A stretch of DNA of 64,000 nucleotides, taken from Eurosta solidaginis (Eukaryota; Arthropoda; Insecta; Diptera; Tephritidae). The position numbers were made by a program, and so were the translations under genes. The stretch lies in NCBI RefSeq assembly GCF_040869045.1, contig NC_090319.1:347862302-347926301 (forward strand). Reading direction: 5' to 3'. The notes under the pieces are model-generated. The model saw nothing but the letters and a program-made list of their open reading frames with translations. It was not told the DNA's origin and did no database searches. Within the stretch, counting starts at the first letter, position 1; every line of letters begins with the position of its first letter. Shown here piece by piece: positions 1 through 11,997 of this stretch.

Positions 1-1215
1 GCTACACAACCCCTTGAAATAATTTGGTATTTTATTCGCACCTAACCCGCTAAGGGATATCCTTCGCCTTCAAATACAATTATTGAAGAATAATCGAAAT
101 ATGGTAAAATATTGAAAAGACCAGTCAAGAGGGACAATCCTCATTCTTAGACAGAAGTTGTACTTCTTGCACTTAGATTCATACATATGTCAGTTGCTAT
201 ATATTTAAATAATTTAAGTCGGCTTGCATACATTCTAAAAATATTTTATGGAGTCGTAAATTTGACTTTTTTAGTAGCTTCCATCGCGAAAATATTTTCA
301 GCTCCCCAATTTCTTTAGTATTCCAAAACATAATAATATTTTTCTTAGTTAAACTTAGAGCACTTTAAAAAAATGGGAGCGTGTTATTATAGCAGTTATA
401 GAGTTCTGTTGTGTATATTTTTATGATACGTGTATACGGTGAATTATTTGCTTGTTTCGCGGTCGCTAATGCAAAGCTATTTATGCATCTGCTCATACAA
501 AAATCATGCAAATGTTTAGGTGACGAGATATTTTCATCCATGACTATGTACATATTTGTAGATCTGTCACACGTGGTTAAAAAACAAATCGCATAATAAA
601 ATTCAGCAGCTGCTCAACAGCAATAAAAACAAAAACATAAAAGACTCTTTTCACACCTTTTATACTCACCATTTGAAATGAATCCATACACTTTATGCAT
701 GTGAATGTATGGCATGTCTGTGTGCTGCTGTTTCTATACTTTGTTGTGCTGGGGCCTTGTTCAGCTACTGTATGTAAACATGCGCTCAAGATCAGCTTTC
801 AGTAATAGTTGTTAAATTTAATTTCATTCACATAAGTCTACTTTTAGATCGTGGTAGCGTTTGTTTATTATTTTCAGTTCCCTCTATTTATGCAAACATA
901 CTCTCTGACTGTCAAATCTCACCTTTTTGTACCTAATTCTGACTGTACAAAAAGATCCACTTTTACTGCAGACCACTTTTACAGACCAAATTTTGGTTTC
1001 CCCTTAATGGCCTTAGGGCACTTAGAGAAAGTGTCTCTTTATGAAATTCACGACAGTTTTTATGTAGTCGCCAAGATTGGCTTCTAAGGTAACTTTTATC
1101 CTTGCGTTACAAAGCCAGTCATTTTTCGATAGCTACCACCAAGCACCAAGGGAGATCACGTCTGCCACTGTTTCTCCCATCCCTGTGAAAATCTCTTCAT
1201 ATACCAAAGCATGTC
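1..1215. other. AT-rich intergenic DNA, no gene seen
   Basis: I see no supported gene, transposon end or tandem array here. Short open frames exist on both strands but have no splice signals, domain motifs or codon structure that would support coding. Confidence 0.5.
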
Positions 1216-1580
1216 GGTCACAGTGGTGTGGTGGTAGCGTGCTCCGCCTACTACACCCAAAATCCTGGTCTCACGCCCCGGGCAAAACAAAATCAAAATT
1301 TTAGAAACAAGTTTTTTTCAATTAGAAGAAAATTTGTCTAAGCGGGATCACCCCTCGTCAGTGTTTGGCAAGCACTCCGAGTGTATTTGTGCCATGAAAA
1401 GCTTCTCAGTGAAAACTCATCTGCCTTGCAGATTCCGTTCGGAGTCAGCATAAAACAAGTAGGTCCCGTCCCGCCGATTTGTAGGAAAGACTAAAAGGAG
1501 CACGACGCAAATTGGAAGAGAAGCTCTGCCTAAAATCTTTTCGGAAGTTATTGCTGCTTACATTTATTTATTTTTTTATA
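1216..1580 (+). mobile_element. tRNA-derived SINE, copy 1
   Basis: The 5' head carries an A-box-like stretch (GTGGTGTGGTGGTAGCGTGC) followed by a decayed B-box (CTGGTCTCACGCCCC). The body (TCAAAATTTTAGAAA, AAGCGGGATCACCCCTC, GGCAAGCACTCCGAGTGTAT, GCCATGAAAAGC) is shared with the copies near 21.8, 53.5, 55.6, 56.8 and 59.0 kb. It ends in TTACATTTATTTATTTTTTT. The internal pol III promoter identifies it as a non-autonomous retroposon. This copy is diverged from the best copy at 58890-59250. Confidence 0.85.
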
Positions 1581-1694
1581 CCAAGGCATCATAACTCATT
1601 GAAAGTAGTCTTCCTCGAAACCTCCTTTGATACTCAATTGCTCGAAGTTGCTTCCTAATGCTTACGAAGCTTGGCAAAGCCAAAAACCAAATAA

Positions 1695-1835
1695 GTTGGA
1701 ACCTAAAACTCAGGCATGATACCTTTACTAGCTGGAAAACGGTTGGTGGAGTTTACGGGATGTTCCTTCTTGTGGATTGGGAGGTGGCAACTTAAATTCC
1801 AATGTGCAGGCATGCGTCGTTGTGTATATATATTG
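1695..1835 (-). pseudogene. LINE reverse transcriptase scrap
   Basis: A minus-strand frame reads RMPAHWNLSCHLPIHKKEHP, matching the LINE RT signature (M)P..WN....P(I/V)HKKGD that is intact at 47.7 kb in this window. The motif aligns without gaps over about 30 residues, but the surrounding frame does not continue as RT. It is a short, decayed relic; which LINE clade it came from cannot be told. Confidence 0.4.
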
Positions 1836-1989
1836 TATATATATTGTGTATATTCTGTCAAGTCAGAAGGTGAGGATATCGGGCTCGTCATCTAATCGAG
1901 CAACTCATTGATAGATAGTATAAGCATCTTCCGTCATCTGCCAGAGTTCTGTGGTGGAATTATTTTTATAAGCAATCTGTAGCCCTTAC

Positions 1990-3425
1990 TCACGTTTTTG
2001 TTTTCTACAAAATTCAATACTTAATATGAAAAAAACAGATCAGGCTTAAATGGTGGAAGGAATCCATTTTCCCTGCACCCATGAATGTATAGAATCCCTA
2101 CTTCCTTGAGGTCAGATAACAATATCGCGTTACTTATAGTGGTTACATCAAGAATATGAAGAAGGAAGTGAGTGATCGTAAATTAACAGACATCAATTCC
2201 GCAACTTCTTAACTTCTCATTAAAATGGCGCACTTTTGCAAATTCTTTCTCTTCTTCAGTCTCTCCTTTAAGAGAAAACGCACTGTATAGTACAATGGAA
2301 GGTGATATTCACTTTAGTTAGTAGTAATTATTTCTTCACAGTGAGGATGTGGATATCACTTTGGTTATACATCCTCTCGTTCCAGCACCCAGACTTTCTC
2401 ACTCGTAAGGCTTATTCTATTGGAACTATACCTCTCGGTCTTATTAGAGCTCTGTATATATAGCCGTTATATGAGCTTCGATTTAAAGCCTCAGTTCCCG
2501 CTGACTATTCCTTTGCGCGAGTAGTATGAAATTTGCGTTGCAATGCATGTAAACTTCTTTAGTTACTTTAGTTGTTACTGAATTGTATCAGTTCCAGGGG
2601 AATTGAGCCCACTTTTAGCGGTCTTGGTCTCTAATCTCCGAAACGCGCCCTATCTCTTCTTGCTGCAATAGTAATTTAGACTTTTTTTAAATTTATAATA
2701 AAAGGACCGCCTTCCTTTGAATACATCCATCAAACCTCAAAAAGACTTGCAACTAGGTATATAATGTTTAGTTTAACTCGCACTAAAACTGTCTTACATG
2801 TTTTGTTGTTTATTTATTTTTCTAGCAAGCATTTTAATAGGGTTTTCAGTTTATTTCACACATACACAGCGCATTTTATTTGATGGTGTTGATTTTTGTT
2901 GTTGTTGCTTTTGTGTGTGTACTGCAAACAATATCTGTCACTTCAACACCTCGTTTCCAATTCTATCGCCACACCACCACCATTAAACTTTTTTTTTATG
3001 TGTTACTTCACTAGAAGCTCTATTGTAATTGTTTTTGTTGCAATTTTTGTTTGCACTCAACACCATTTTACATTGCATACATACATACATATATATATAT
3101 GCATGTGTTGTGCTCTGTTAAAATGCATAAATAATATTCACCATTTGTCTTCTTCATTCCTTTTTTAACTCTTTACATACACTTATCCTTTTGCCGTTGT
3201 GGCTATTGTTATTGGTTTTTATTTTGTTGTACTACACGTATACACTCAAGTGTATATGAAGACCGTTTTAGCGCAATAGCGACAAAATACACCTCAGCGT
3301 GCATATTGCATGCAATACTCACACACGCACAACTTGAAGTTTATATGCTTAGCGATTGCTACTGTGAGTGGCGCTAAAATGGATTGTCCAGACCACGTGA
3401 AATGCTTTCATATATGTATGTATGT
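1990..3425. other. AT-rich non-coding DNA with microsatellite
   Basis: No gene recognised. The stretch holds T/G-rich low-complexity sequence around 2880-2930 and an (ACAT)n/(AT)n microsatellite around 3076-3105. Confidence 0.45.
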
Positions 3426-3429
3426 ATAC

Positions 3430-4440
3430 TAGGGTGCGTTTTATTTGTATGAAAATTCCTTCAAAATCATCAAAACAAATGCAATTGATGCTAAGAAAAC
3501 TACACCTTTTTCAGATTAACATTTTATTTTAGGCAAAATCGATTGGATTTTAGAATAGTTATTTAGATTTCAGAAAAAGTTCATTGTACTTCAGAATAAA
3601 TAATTGGATTTCATAAATGGTTAATTTTGTTTCAAAAAAGATAATTGGATTTCAGAAAGCTACAACCGTTTTTCAGAATAGTTAATCGTTTTTCAGAATA
3701 TGAAAATGGTATTTCAGAATATAAAAAGGGGGTTGCAGAAATCGCCAGCTTGTTTTTCGAAAATATCTTTAAAACGATTTTTTCCATTTTAAATCTCTGT
3801 TATTTTTCAAGAAATATATGAAAACTGCAGATATTATTTCATACAATGCTATCGAAAAAGCCTTATTTAGTTTGCCTGGAAAAACAAGGCCTCAATGTTT
3901 CAGAGCAACGGCTCCAATATCTTGAGAAAAAATAGACGAAGCAAAAGTTACCAGGAGTTGGCTTTGCTCGGGCAGCACAACACGCTACAGCGTTCTATGC
4001 AGAAGAAGTAGTAATGCAAGTTGTAACAGTTTGAGGGTAATTGTTCTTAAAAATTTTCTTCATACATATATTTATCTTTAACTAATAAATAGGTTACTTC
4101 TTAGGTGAATCGGTAACTTGAAATATACTTTTATATTCCTTTACAAGTATCTGAAATATATTTCGAACACATCTGAAATTTAGTTGTCGATATCCGAAAT
4201 TTTCTTGCCTATCTCTGAAATCCAATTTATACGTTCTGAAAATCAATGAAGTATTCTAAAATCCAACCTTAATTTTCTGAAATTCAATTCAATATACTTA
4301 ACTCTTAATAACATATTCTTAAGTCCAACTAGCAATTCTTACATTCAAATGACAATTTTGAAATACAGGCCCCTATTCTGAATTACAAAAGACCTTTTCT
4401 AATTTCAATCTGGCAAAGGTGTAGAGTTCGATTCCAAAAT
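3430..4440. repeat. Foldback region with TTCAGAA arms
   Basis: The left half (about 3498-3740) repeats ATTTCAGAA-type words in the + sense; the right half (about 4140-4420) repeats the complement TTCTGAAAT. The outer ends mirror each other: TACACCTTTTTCAGATT on the left, AATCTGGCAAAGGTGTA on the right. The unpaired centre (about 3740-4130) has no recognisable gene. The left boundary follows TATAC and begins TAGGGTGCGTTTTATTT, reminiscent of the TIR starts at 45499 and 57731. Confidence 0.55.
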
Positions 4441-5660
4441 TACGATTGACGTTCCGAGCTTTTTTTCTGTAAATGCAGTAAACTATAAATCAATTTCAGA
4501 AAATTACAATTCAAGCTAAAAAATTTTATCTCAATTTCAGAACATTATTATATGACTTTTAATTCAGAAAATTCAAAATTACAATTTAATCTATAGTTCA
4601 AGCTTAGAAACTTTTAGCTCATGTTCAGAAGCTTACAATTCCAAATTCAAAAAGCTACAAGTCAACTGCAGAAAGTTATACTTCAGATTTTTTTTAATTC
4701 AGAAAATTCAATTCAAGCTCAGAAAATTTTATATCAAGTTCAGAAAATTACATTTCAAGTTCCGAACATTACAAATAAAGTTCAGAACTTTCATTCCTAA
4801 TTCAGGAAAACACAATAAAATTTCGGAAAGTTGCAAATCAAGTTAAGACAATTTTAACTCAATTTCAGAAAATTACAACTAAATTTCAGAATTTTTATAA
4901 CTACTTTAACTTCAATTCAGAAAATTACAAATCACGCTCACAAAATATCAACACAAGCTCTGAAAATAAATATAGAAAGTTCAGGTTTTTTTTTCCAAAA
5001 ACAATTTAAAAAAATCATATTTCCTCTTCAGAAATTAAAATTGAGGTTCAGAACTTTAATTTCAAATTCAGAAATGCAAAATTTAATTTGAAACAATTTT
5101 AGTTCAAGTTCAGGTAATCACAATACAATTTCAGAATTTCCTTTCCAAATTCTAAAAATTTGAAATTAAGTTCGAAATTTCAATTTTTAATTAAAATAAT
5201 TGCAGTTTAATAAAGCTACAATTGAATTCAAAATTTCCATTTTCTATACAGAAAATTATATTTCGTTTTTAAATTAAGAAAACTTCAATTCAAGGTCCGC
5301 TATTTTATCGATAAATTAAAAAATTACAACTTAAGTTAAGAAATAGCAAATAAAGTTCAGAACTTTAATATAAATTTGGAAAACTATGACTTTAGCTCAA
5401 AAAATTATAACTACATTTTCAGAAAATTACAGATCAATTTAATAAAAAATTACATTAAAATTTAGAGAATTACAACTCAGGTTCTGAAATTCTGTTTCAA
5501 ACTCAATGCAACCAAGCTTAAAATTTAATATTAAACTCAAAAAATTTAAATCCGAGTTATGTTAACTACATTTTCACTTCCATTTTAATTTCGAAAAACA
5601 ACGATGTAAGCTCAAAATTAAATTTATTTTTTAGCTCAGAATGCTACAACTCATAAACAG
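4440..5660. repeat. Degenerate minisatellite of TTCAGAAAATTACAA units
   Basis: About 1.2 kb is built almost entirely from imperfect copies of a unit of about 20-30 bp close to TTCAGAAAATTACAATTCAA. Spacing and sequence vary, so it reads as an old, decayed array rather than a fresh satellite. It directly abuts the foldback region that uses the same TTCAGAA word, so the two probably share an origin. Confidence 0.6.
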
Positions 5661-5699
5661 AAAATTACACTACGCGCTTTGGAATATTTTATAAAGCAC

Positions 5700-7545
5700 G
5701 AATGTTCATTGGGTTATAAAACGTCATTTACCAAATAATTTTAGAATCGCGTAATTTTAAGACTTGTGACAGAAGCCATCAACGTCAGCGATTCGGTATC
5801 AATTTGAAGTAGAAAAAGTCTTAAAGTGATTACAACCTATTGATTCAATACAAAAGATTCCCAAACATTTCAACTTCACTTCACATATTTTTGTCCCATC
5901 CGTTACACTGGGTGTCTTCACGTTAACTGAGCGCAGAATACGCTTTTAGGGCTTTATAAATACATCAAGTGATAACTCTGCATATTACAATGAAGGCGTC
6001 AAACAAACTCCACCCTAATGTGCTCATATACTTTCACACATTTATATCAGTAAGTATGTGTAAGTCCATTTAAGTGTGATTTCAAATGCTGTATAACTTT
6101 ATGTGATGTTTTGACTTTAACCATGATGAAAGATAAGTCACACAGTATTTAAGTTTGTATGTCCTTAATGCACTCGCTACAAATTTCGTTTCTTGAGTAC
6201 AATATAAGCGACATCTTAGCAGCGAATGCACAAATTTCCGGTAGATTTCCTAGACTTCTTATAGAACTTTCTTTAAAAGTGTTTTCTTTTATCGTCATTT
6301 AGTTGCTAGCAGATTTTATTCAATGTCTTTAGCCTAAAAGTATGCAATCATGAATAATAATAGTTTTTCTTTAGTGGCTATTTATTGAACGACAAAAAGT
6401 TGGTGTAGACTGCATTCTTCCTTAGAACTGTATGTGCGGATATATGTGCATTAGACTGTACCTAAAATTATGATTCTTTTTATTAAATTAATAGCTCCTA
6501 AATTTATTGTTTATATTAAAAAGTGTTTCAGCATGATTCGTGTAAGTCTTCTCGATATAATTGGTGGCTGAATGCAATGAAACCGATCTGTGCCCATAAA
6601 CTTTGTTCATTTGACGTTTCACTGCTTTACCTTCAAAATGGTTGTTGCCGCCATTAAGGATATGCTAGATAAGAATTTCATATGACGTTTCGCTTTCCGG
6701 GTTTTCTAATGCTCAAGTAATGTAACGGAGCAGTTTATCTAGAAGCTCCTTTTATTCATTGAATATCGTCTAACAAAAGTTGCAGCGGACGATGTGAAAC
6801 AATTAATAAATATACTATTCCAAGCATTCTTGAACTTTTAAGGCTTTGGCGAAGGGGCCTTAACCCCTCTTTACCCTGAGCTACTCTTATGTGCCTGCGT
6901 AAAGCTCGTAGAGCTCGTCAGTAAAAGCCTCCCTCGATGAATAGTTGTATGCTATGTTCATCATACGCCGTGTAGGACCCATTAAAGTGTGACAATTTAT
7001 GTATGTATTTCGGGAATTTTCAGAAGGAATTTACAGTCGAAGACTGACCTGGTATAAAGTGAATGTACTGGCCTACTAAGCCGAAGGTCCTAGATTTCGA
7101 TTAGCGGTCAAGTAACATAAAAAATTAAGACCCACGACCCATTGTTAAGGGGCTTAAATGACAGAAAACTAAAAGTTTCGACTGGGTCTTATCAATACGT
7201 TCATTCATACATTAAGGTACTAAATGATGCTGATTTCCGAAAGGTAAAAAATGAATACTTGTTGCGATTTACCTCCTAGGGGATTTAGACCGAGTTTTCT
7301 TCTTCGTGCTGCAAGGCAGGTTCCTCTCTGGAACCTTCTGCATTAATATCAGGCTAAGGACAATTATCATGGATAATACTTCCAAATACCTTCGGACAGT
7401 GTCTTTATCGCTACAAGGAGAAAAAGATTACCCATTTTCTACACAGAGTTTCCTTTCGGCAGTAGTTTGGAAAGTTTTAAAGTGTAAGATCTTTCCCACA
7501 CAAACTTGTCTACCTTAGCATATGCTGTTCAATGTCAGCATGATA
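5700..7545. other. Unannotated non-coding DNA
   Basis: I find no supported gene, transposon terminus or array here. A short open frame at 7306-7518 has no supporting features. Confidence 0.45.
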
Positions 7546-7553
7546 GATGTCAG

Positions 7554-10329
7554 CAGGGCCGTAGAGAGAAAATCCGGGCCCGGGACTAAACAATTTACGG
7601 GCCCCCTATAAAAAATCTACTAATACATTTGATTAATTTGAATTAATGACGCCTCATTCATGAATCATTATTGATGGATTACATCAAAAAAAATTTGCCA
7701 CATCAACTAAATGATTTTTGGACTAAGAGCCCACCATAAAATTAACACAGAGTATTTACTAATTATACTATTTTCTTGTAACGTAGAAATAAAATTCTCT
7801 TTTAACAGCCACATATTGTTTCAAATAATCTTTTCTAGTTATTTGGTAACATTTTAATACATTTCTGATAAATTTAGTGATGATTATAAATTTTAATTAT
7901 TCAATATAGAAGGTTCGGATATCAAAAAGTGGCTTTTCTTGCTTTTTTCGCTGCAAAATTTTTATAATAACATCAAAATTTAACTGTCTTGCCAAAACGG
8001 ATCAACACAAAGCGTGGCAGGTCCTGAAACTCGCTCTTGAAATGAACACGATCTATGAAAGTTTTTGATTCTTGAAAGGGCGCTGAAGGAACGTTCTGCA
8101 CTAGCTACAGTGATAGGTATAGATAGTGCAAAAGATACGTAAAGCAATACAAATGTTGGGGAAATTTGTATACAGATTTTGAATATATGTTTATGGCATT
8201 TAGCAATTCCAATGGTGGCAGACATTTATCAAAATTCGCTTCGCAAATGTGTTTCAAGTGAATTATTTCGCATTCTAAGCTTTGAGAAATGTCCGACTTG
8301 TATTTTTCGACAAATTTTGCTGCGCTCGTCCGAACTGTAGTTTCATCCACGTCTTCAAATTGCTACAAAAAGGAAAACGTCTCACTCAAATTTCTCATAG
8401 CTGCAAATCGCTCAGTAACGCCAGTGATTACCGAATCAACGATCACCAGGAATGTATTGTTTTTAAAATCAAACTCTAAATCATCCGTAATCATCTCATT
8501 GAAATCATCTTCAGAACGTCTTTTGGATTTTCTCTTTCGAATGCCCGGAAACTTTGGCGAGATGTTCAATTGAATAGCAACTGGTTTTCCTTCATTTGAA
8601 ATTGTTTCCCATTGGTTCCTGATCAACTTCAAATCAGATAGTCAGGCATCTAGATGTCAGACCTCAACATCTATGGTAGCGTCTCTAGCTTGGAGGACCA
8701 CATTTCTTTCATTAATGGTAGTCAGTATTTTTAATCAAATTTAGTAAAGCAAGATACATTCGAACTTGTTAATGTACTTGATAATGCCGGTAACATCTCC
8801 ATGTGCTTGCGCAGTCAAATTTGGCTTCTGTCTGAAAGACTATGAAGAGAGCCCGTTACATTTTTTTTTTTTTTGAGGATGTCCCATGGTTGTGAAATGC
8901 TGCTCAAAATGGTAAAACATTTTTGTACAACTCCGTAGAAAGTAATTGCAGCCGGAAAAGGTTCAACACCACACAAATTGAGACTGTGGGTTGCACAAGG
9001 CGAGTAATCAGCATTCGAGGTTTTGTCGAGAATGCGACGCTGTGTTCCGTTTTATAATATTGACGCTGTTATGGTAACCTTGTGCGTGACAGTCTTTTAA
9101 TGGGATTTCATGTTTACCTAGAGTATGGCAAATCAGAAGCGATTTTCGTACCAGTTTTTTGGTTAGAATTCACGAAAGCCAAAAAACGTTCTTGAAATGT
9201 AAAATATGTTGCTTTCGAATTGAAATGGAGTTAGCGCAAAATGAGCATAGTCAACGTGACTAGCAAAATACTTGGCTTTCTTGCCTTGATCTAATATAGT
9301 TTCCCTCACGTGCTTTGCACAAATTTCTATAAACTCGTTCTGAATGTCTGGGGAAAGATAGTGAACTTGTAAACGTTTGTGCTGCTTTTGTGAAATCCTA
9401 ACTTTCTCCAAATGATTTCTAAGTATCGGATCATAATGGCTTATGAGATCTTATGTAGATGCCCAAAAAATGTCCATCGTTTCGTTCACCAAGATATACA
9501 CCTTCGCCTTTGAAAACTAGGCCTCTTTCACCCAAAAATAAAATAGTGTCCAAAATTCTATATAAAATTTCTTTCCAATTTTGAGTTTCAGTGATTAGCT
9601 GTTCATTGATAAGTGTATCCATTGTAGCCTCTTTCTGAATTAGATTTTGTAAAGATCGCCATTGAACTGCGATGGCAGTTTATCGTATAGCTTCTTCCAT
9701 ACCTGCAATTTCGAATATCCGCACAACAAATTTTAGGTCGATTTAAAGCATTGGTGCTTAACAGACGACATGGTAGGCAATAAAAAGCATTGCTAGTGGC
9801 ACTCCACACTAACCAGTCACGCTCCACTTTCTCTCCATTTTGCAATATTCTGTTTAACAACGAGGTAGGAAATGCCTCGTCATTACAATCACGTGGAAAA
9901 ATAACAGGACACTTTTGATGACCTCGACGAATTATTTCGTTGACTTCTTCAGATCGCAAAAACTCAATATTGACGGTACCGATATCAAAGACGTTTAAAT
10001 AATCTGGACTTTGATACAGATTTGGTGGTATTGTTGGAAGACTTTTTGAAGATGAACCTTCATCAGTGTCACCACGAAAACTTTACGATTTCGGATTCTT
10101 GTAAACATACATATTTGTTTGATGTTTTTATTGTCTTCTCAGGCCCAGGCAAAAAATCATTATCAATATTCGTTGCTTTTGAAAGTCGGCTTAAAATTTG
10201 CACATGGAACAACTAAAGACTCTCCCGAATTTAAAAAAAATTCCTTAGTACCTCTAAATCGCGGGCCCTCTGAGAAACCCCGGGCCTGGGGGGAATACCC
10301 CACCCCCCCCCCCCCCCTCGACGGGCCTG
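7554..10329 (-). mobile_element. hAT-superfamily DNA transposon, decayed
   Basis: The ends form short TIRs: CAGGGCCGTAGAG at the left and the complement of CTCGACGGGCCTG at the right, flanked by an 8-bp target duplication GATGTCAG (7546-7553) / GATGTCCG (10330-10337), one mismatch. The 8-bp duplication and CAG...CTG ends are diagnostic of hAT elements. The interior encodes remnants of a TTF-zinc-finger, DUF4371-type hAT transposase on the minus strand. A homopolymer C run sits just inside the right end (about 10301-10318). A fragment of the same family lies at 39475-39633. Confidence 0.88.
7980..10080 (-). pseudogene. hAT transposase (TTF/DUF4371 type), broken
   Basis: Read on the minus strand, the family order is preserved. 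A TTF-type zinc-finger region at about 9959-9603 has ERDWLVWSATSNAFYCLPCR. The DUF4371 region follows at about 9603-9163 (ETQNWKEILYRILDTILFL, then LSPDIQNEFIEICAKHVR). A central segment near 8960-8860 reads AAITFYGVVQKCFTIL. The C-terminal hAT dimerisation motif is at about 8130-7980 (ITVASAERSFSALSRIKNF). Frames shift repeatedly and stops separate the blocks, so no active transposase is encoded. The family's role is DNA binding at TIRs, cut-and-paste transposition and dimerisation through the C-terminus. Confidence 0.85.
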
Positions 10330-10339
10330 GATGTCCGAA

Positions 10340-11900
10340 CCTTCAATTCGTGGGAAAAATTAAAAGAATATCTGGCCACAAATAAACGCGAGATCGCCCC
10401 TAGGAAAAGGTTTCACGAATACTTCATTTCTGCTACGAAGCACGTAGGTCTCGTTCCGATAATTTATGGAAAAAAATTAAAAACTAGCTAGGTAACAAAG
10501 TAGGTGGTATATCGCATATTGTATTTTTGAAATGACCTGAATCTGAAACTTGAAGCCAAAGGAAAAACTCGTTTAGAAAATGCTGACAAAAGTAAAAAAT
10601 GTATGGAAAAACTCCACTTTTTCACTTTCTCTTTCTTGTAGTAGTGATTCGCCCCATACAATGTGCTGATCTCACAAGTAGTCATCGATATGCTCTAACG
10701 GACGTCCAAGGAAACTTGCAGTTTCAATAGGTTTGGGCTTTAGAGACTTCGGTTACACATTGAAAATATGGTCGGTCTCATTTGGAGACGCATTACATGC
10801 AGGATATACATTGCATATATCTGAGTTGAGTTTAGATAAGGTTTGACCTTTTTATAAGCTTTTATTTACTTTCACTTTTGTTGTCTGTGATGGAATCTTG
10901 CAAGTTAAATTTGATACACTTCCCGGTGTCCGATTGAGCTGAAATTTTGCACACATGTATAACTCCGATGACAATGCAATATTACTTTTTTAGAATTCGA
11001 TAAATTAATCGATAACACAGTTATCGGTAAAGATTTGTATTTACTTTGGCATAACAGCCTAAGTCCCATACAAACCCGCCGGTACCTATCCGTGGATTGT
11101 GATATTTGGAAGTGGTGAATCACGCGTGTCACGCGTGGTGAATCTCAACGCTTGCGAAAAGCGGAGACACAACCCTCTGTTGTATTTCTGTGTATAACCA
11201 ACATAGCTGAATTTTTAAGGCTGTTTAACTCTGTAATATTTTCTGTAATTTATTTTGCTTTTGGAAAAATTACCTATTTGAAAAAAACTGGCAGAAAAAT
11301 ATTGCGTGTTACATTGCGATAGCAAGAAAAGGAGATCCTAAATGTTCTTAATTATACCATCAAAATTCAACACGTTTTTTATTAGAACAATTAGAACTGT
11401 GATATAAACTGTAAGGTTTAATAATTTAGGTGTAAAGTTTTAATGTTAAAAATATATAATTATGTACAATATAGAATTCTTTTGTCGCAGACGAAAAAGC
11501 CTAATTATCGTTAAAGCTTACAATGAACTTATAAAGTGTTATATTTCTTTAGAGTCAATTTATTGTTTACTTTTTAGTTAATTTTATTAACCAATAATAA
11601 AAGCTTATTTTTAAAAAAGTTTTTTTTTCTTAAATTTTTTCAGTATCTAGATCGAAGAAGTTCCCAAATGATGTACGTCTCCCTAGGAAGTCTGCTTTTC
11701 TCTGTGAATTTTGAGTATTGTACACTGAAACGGGATTCCCCCGCTATTTTTTTTTTTTTTATTGATAACAGCATTCAGATTAATACCGATTTTCCCAAAA
11801 AAAAAACTTGTTTTTGTAGGAGAAGATAGCTTAATTGTTTTTAATAAATTTTGCCATCAATTGTTGTGAGAGTAAATTACTACAATAAAATGAGAAAAAA
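10340..11900. other. AT-rich non-coding DNA
   Basis: No gene recognised. Homopolymer A and T runs occur near 11620 and 11750. A small direct repeat of CACGCGTG words lies at 11122-11140. Confidence 0.45.
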
Positions 11901-11997
11901 ACAAGTAAGGAAGGTTAAGTTCGGGTGTAACCGAACATTACATACTCAGTTGAGAGCTATGGTGACAACATAAGGGAAAATAACCATGTAGGAAAAT

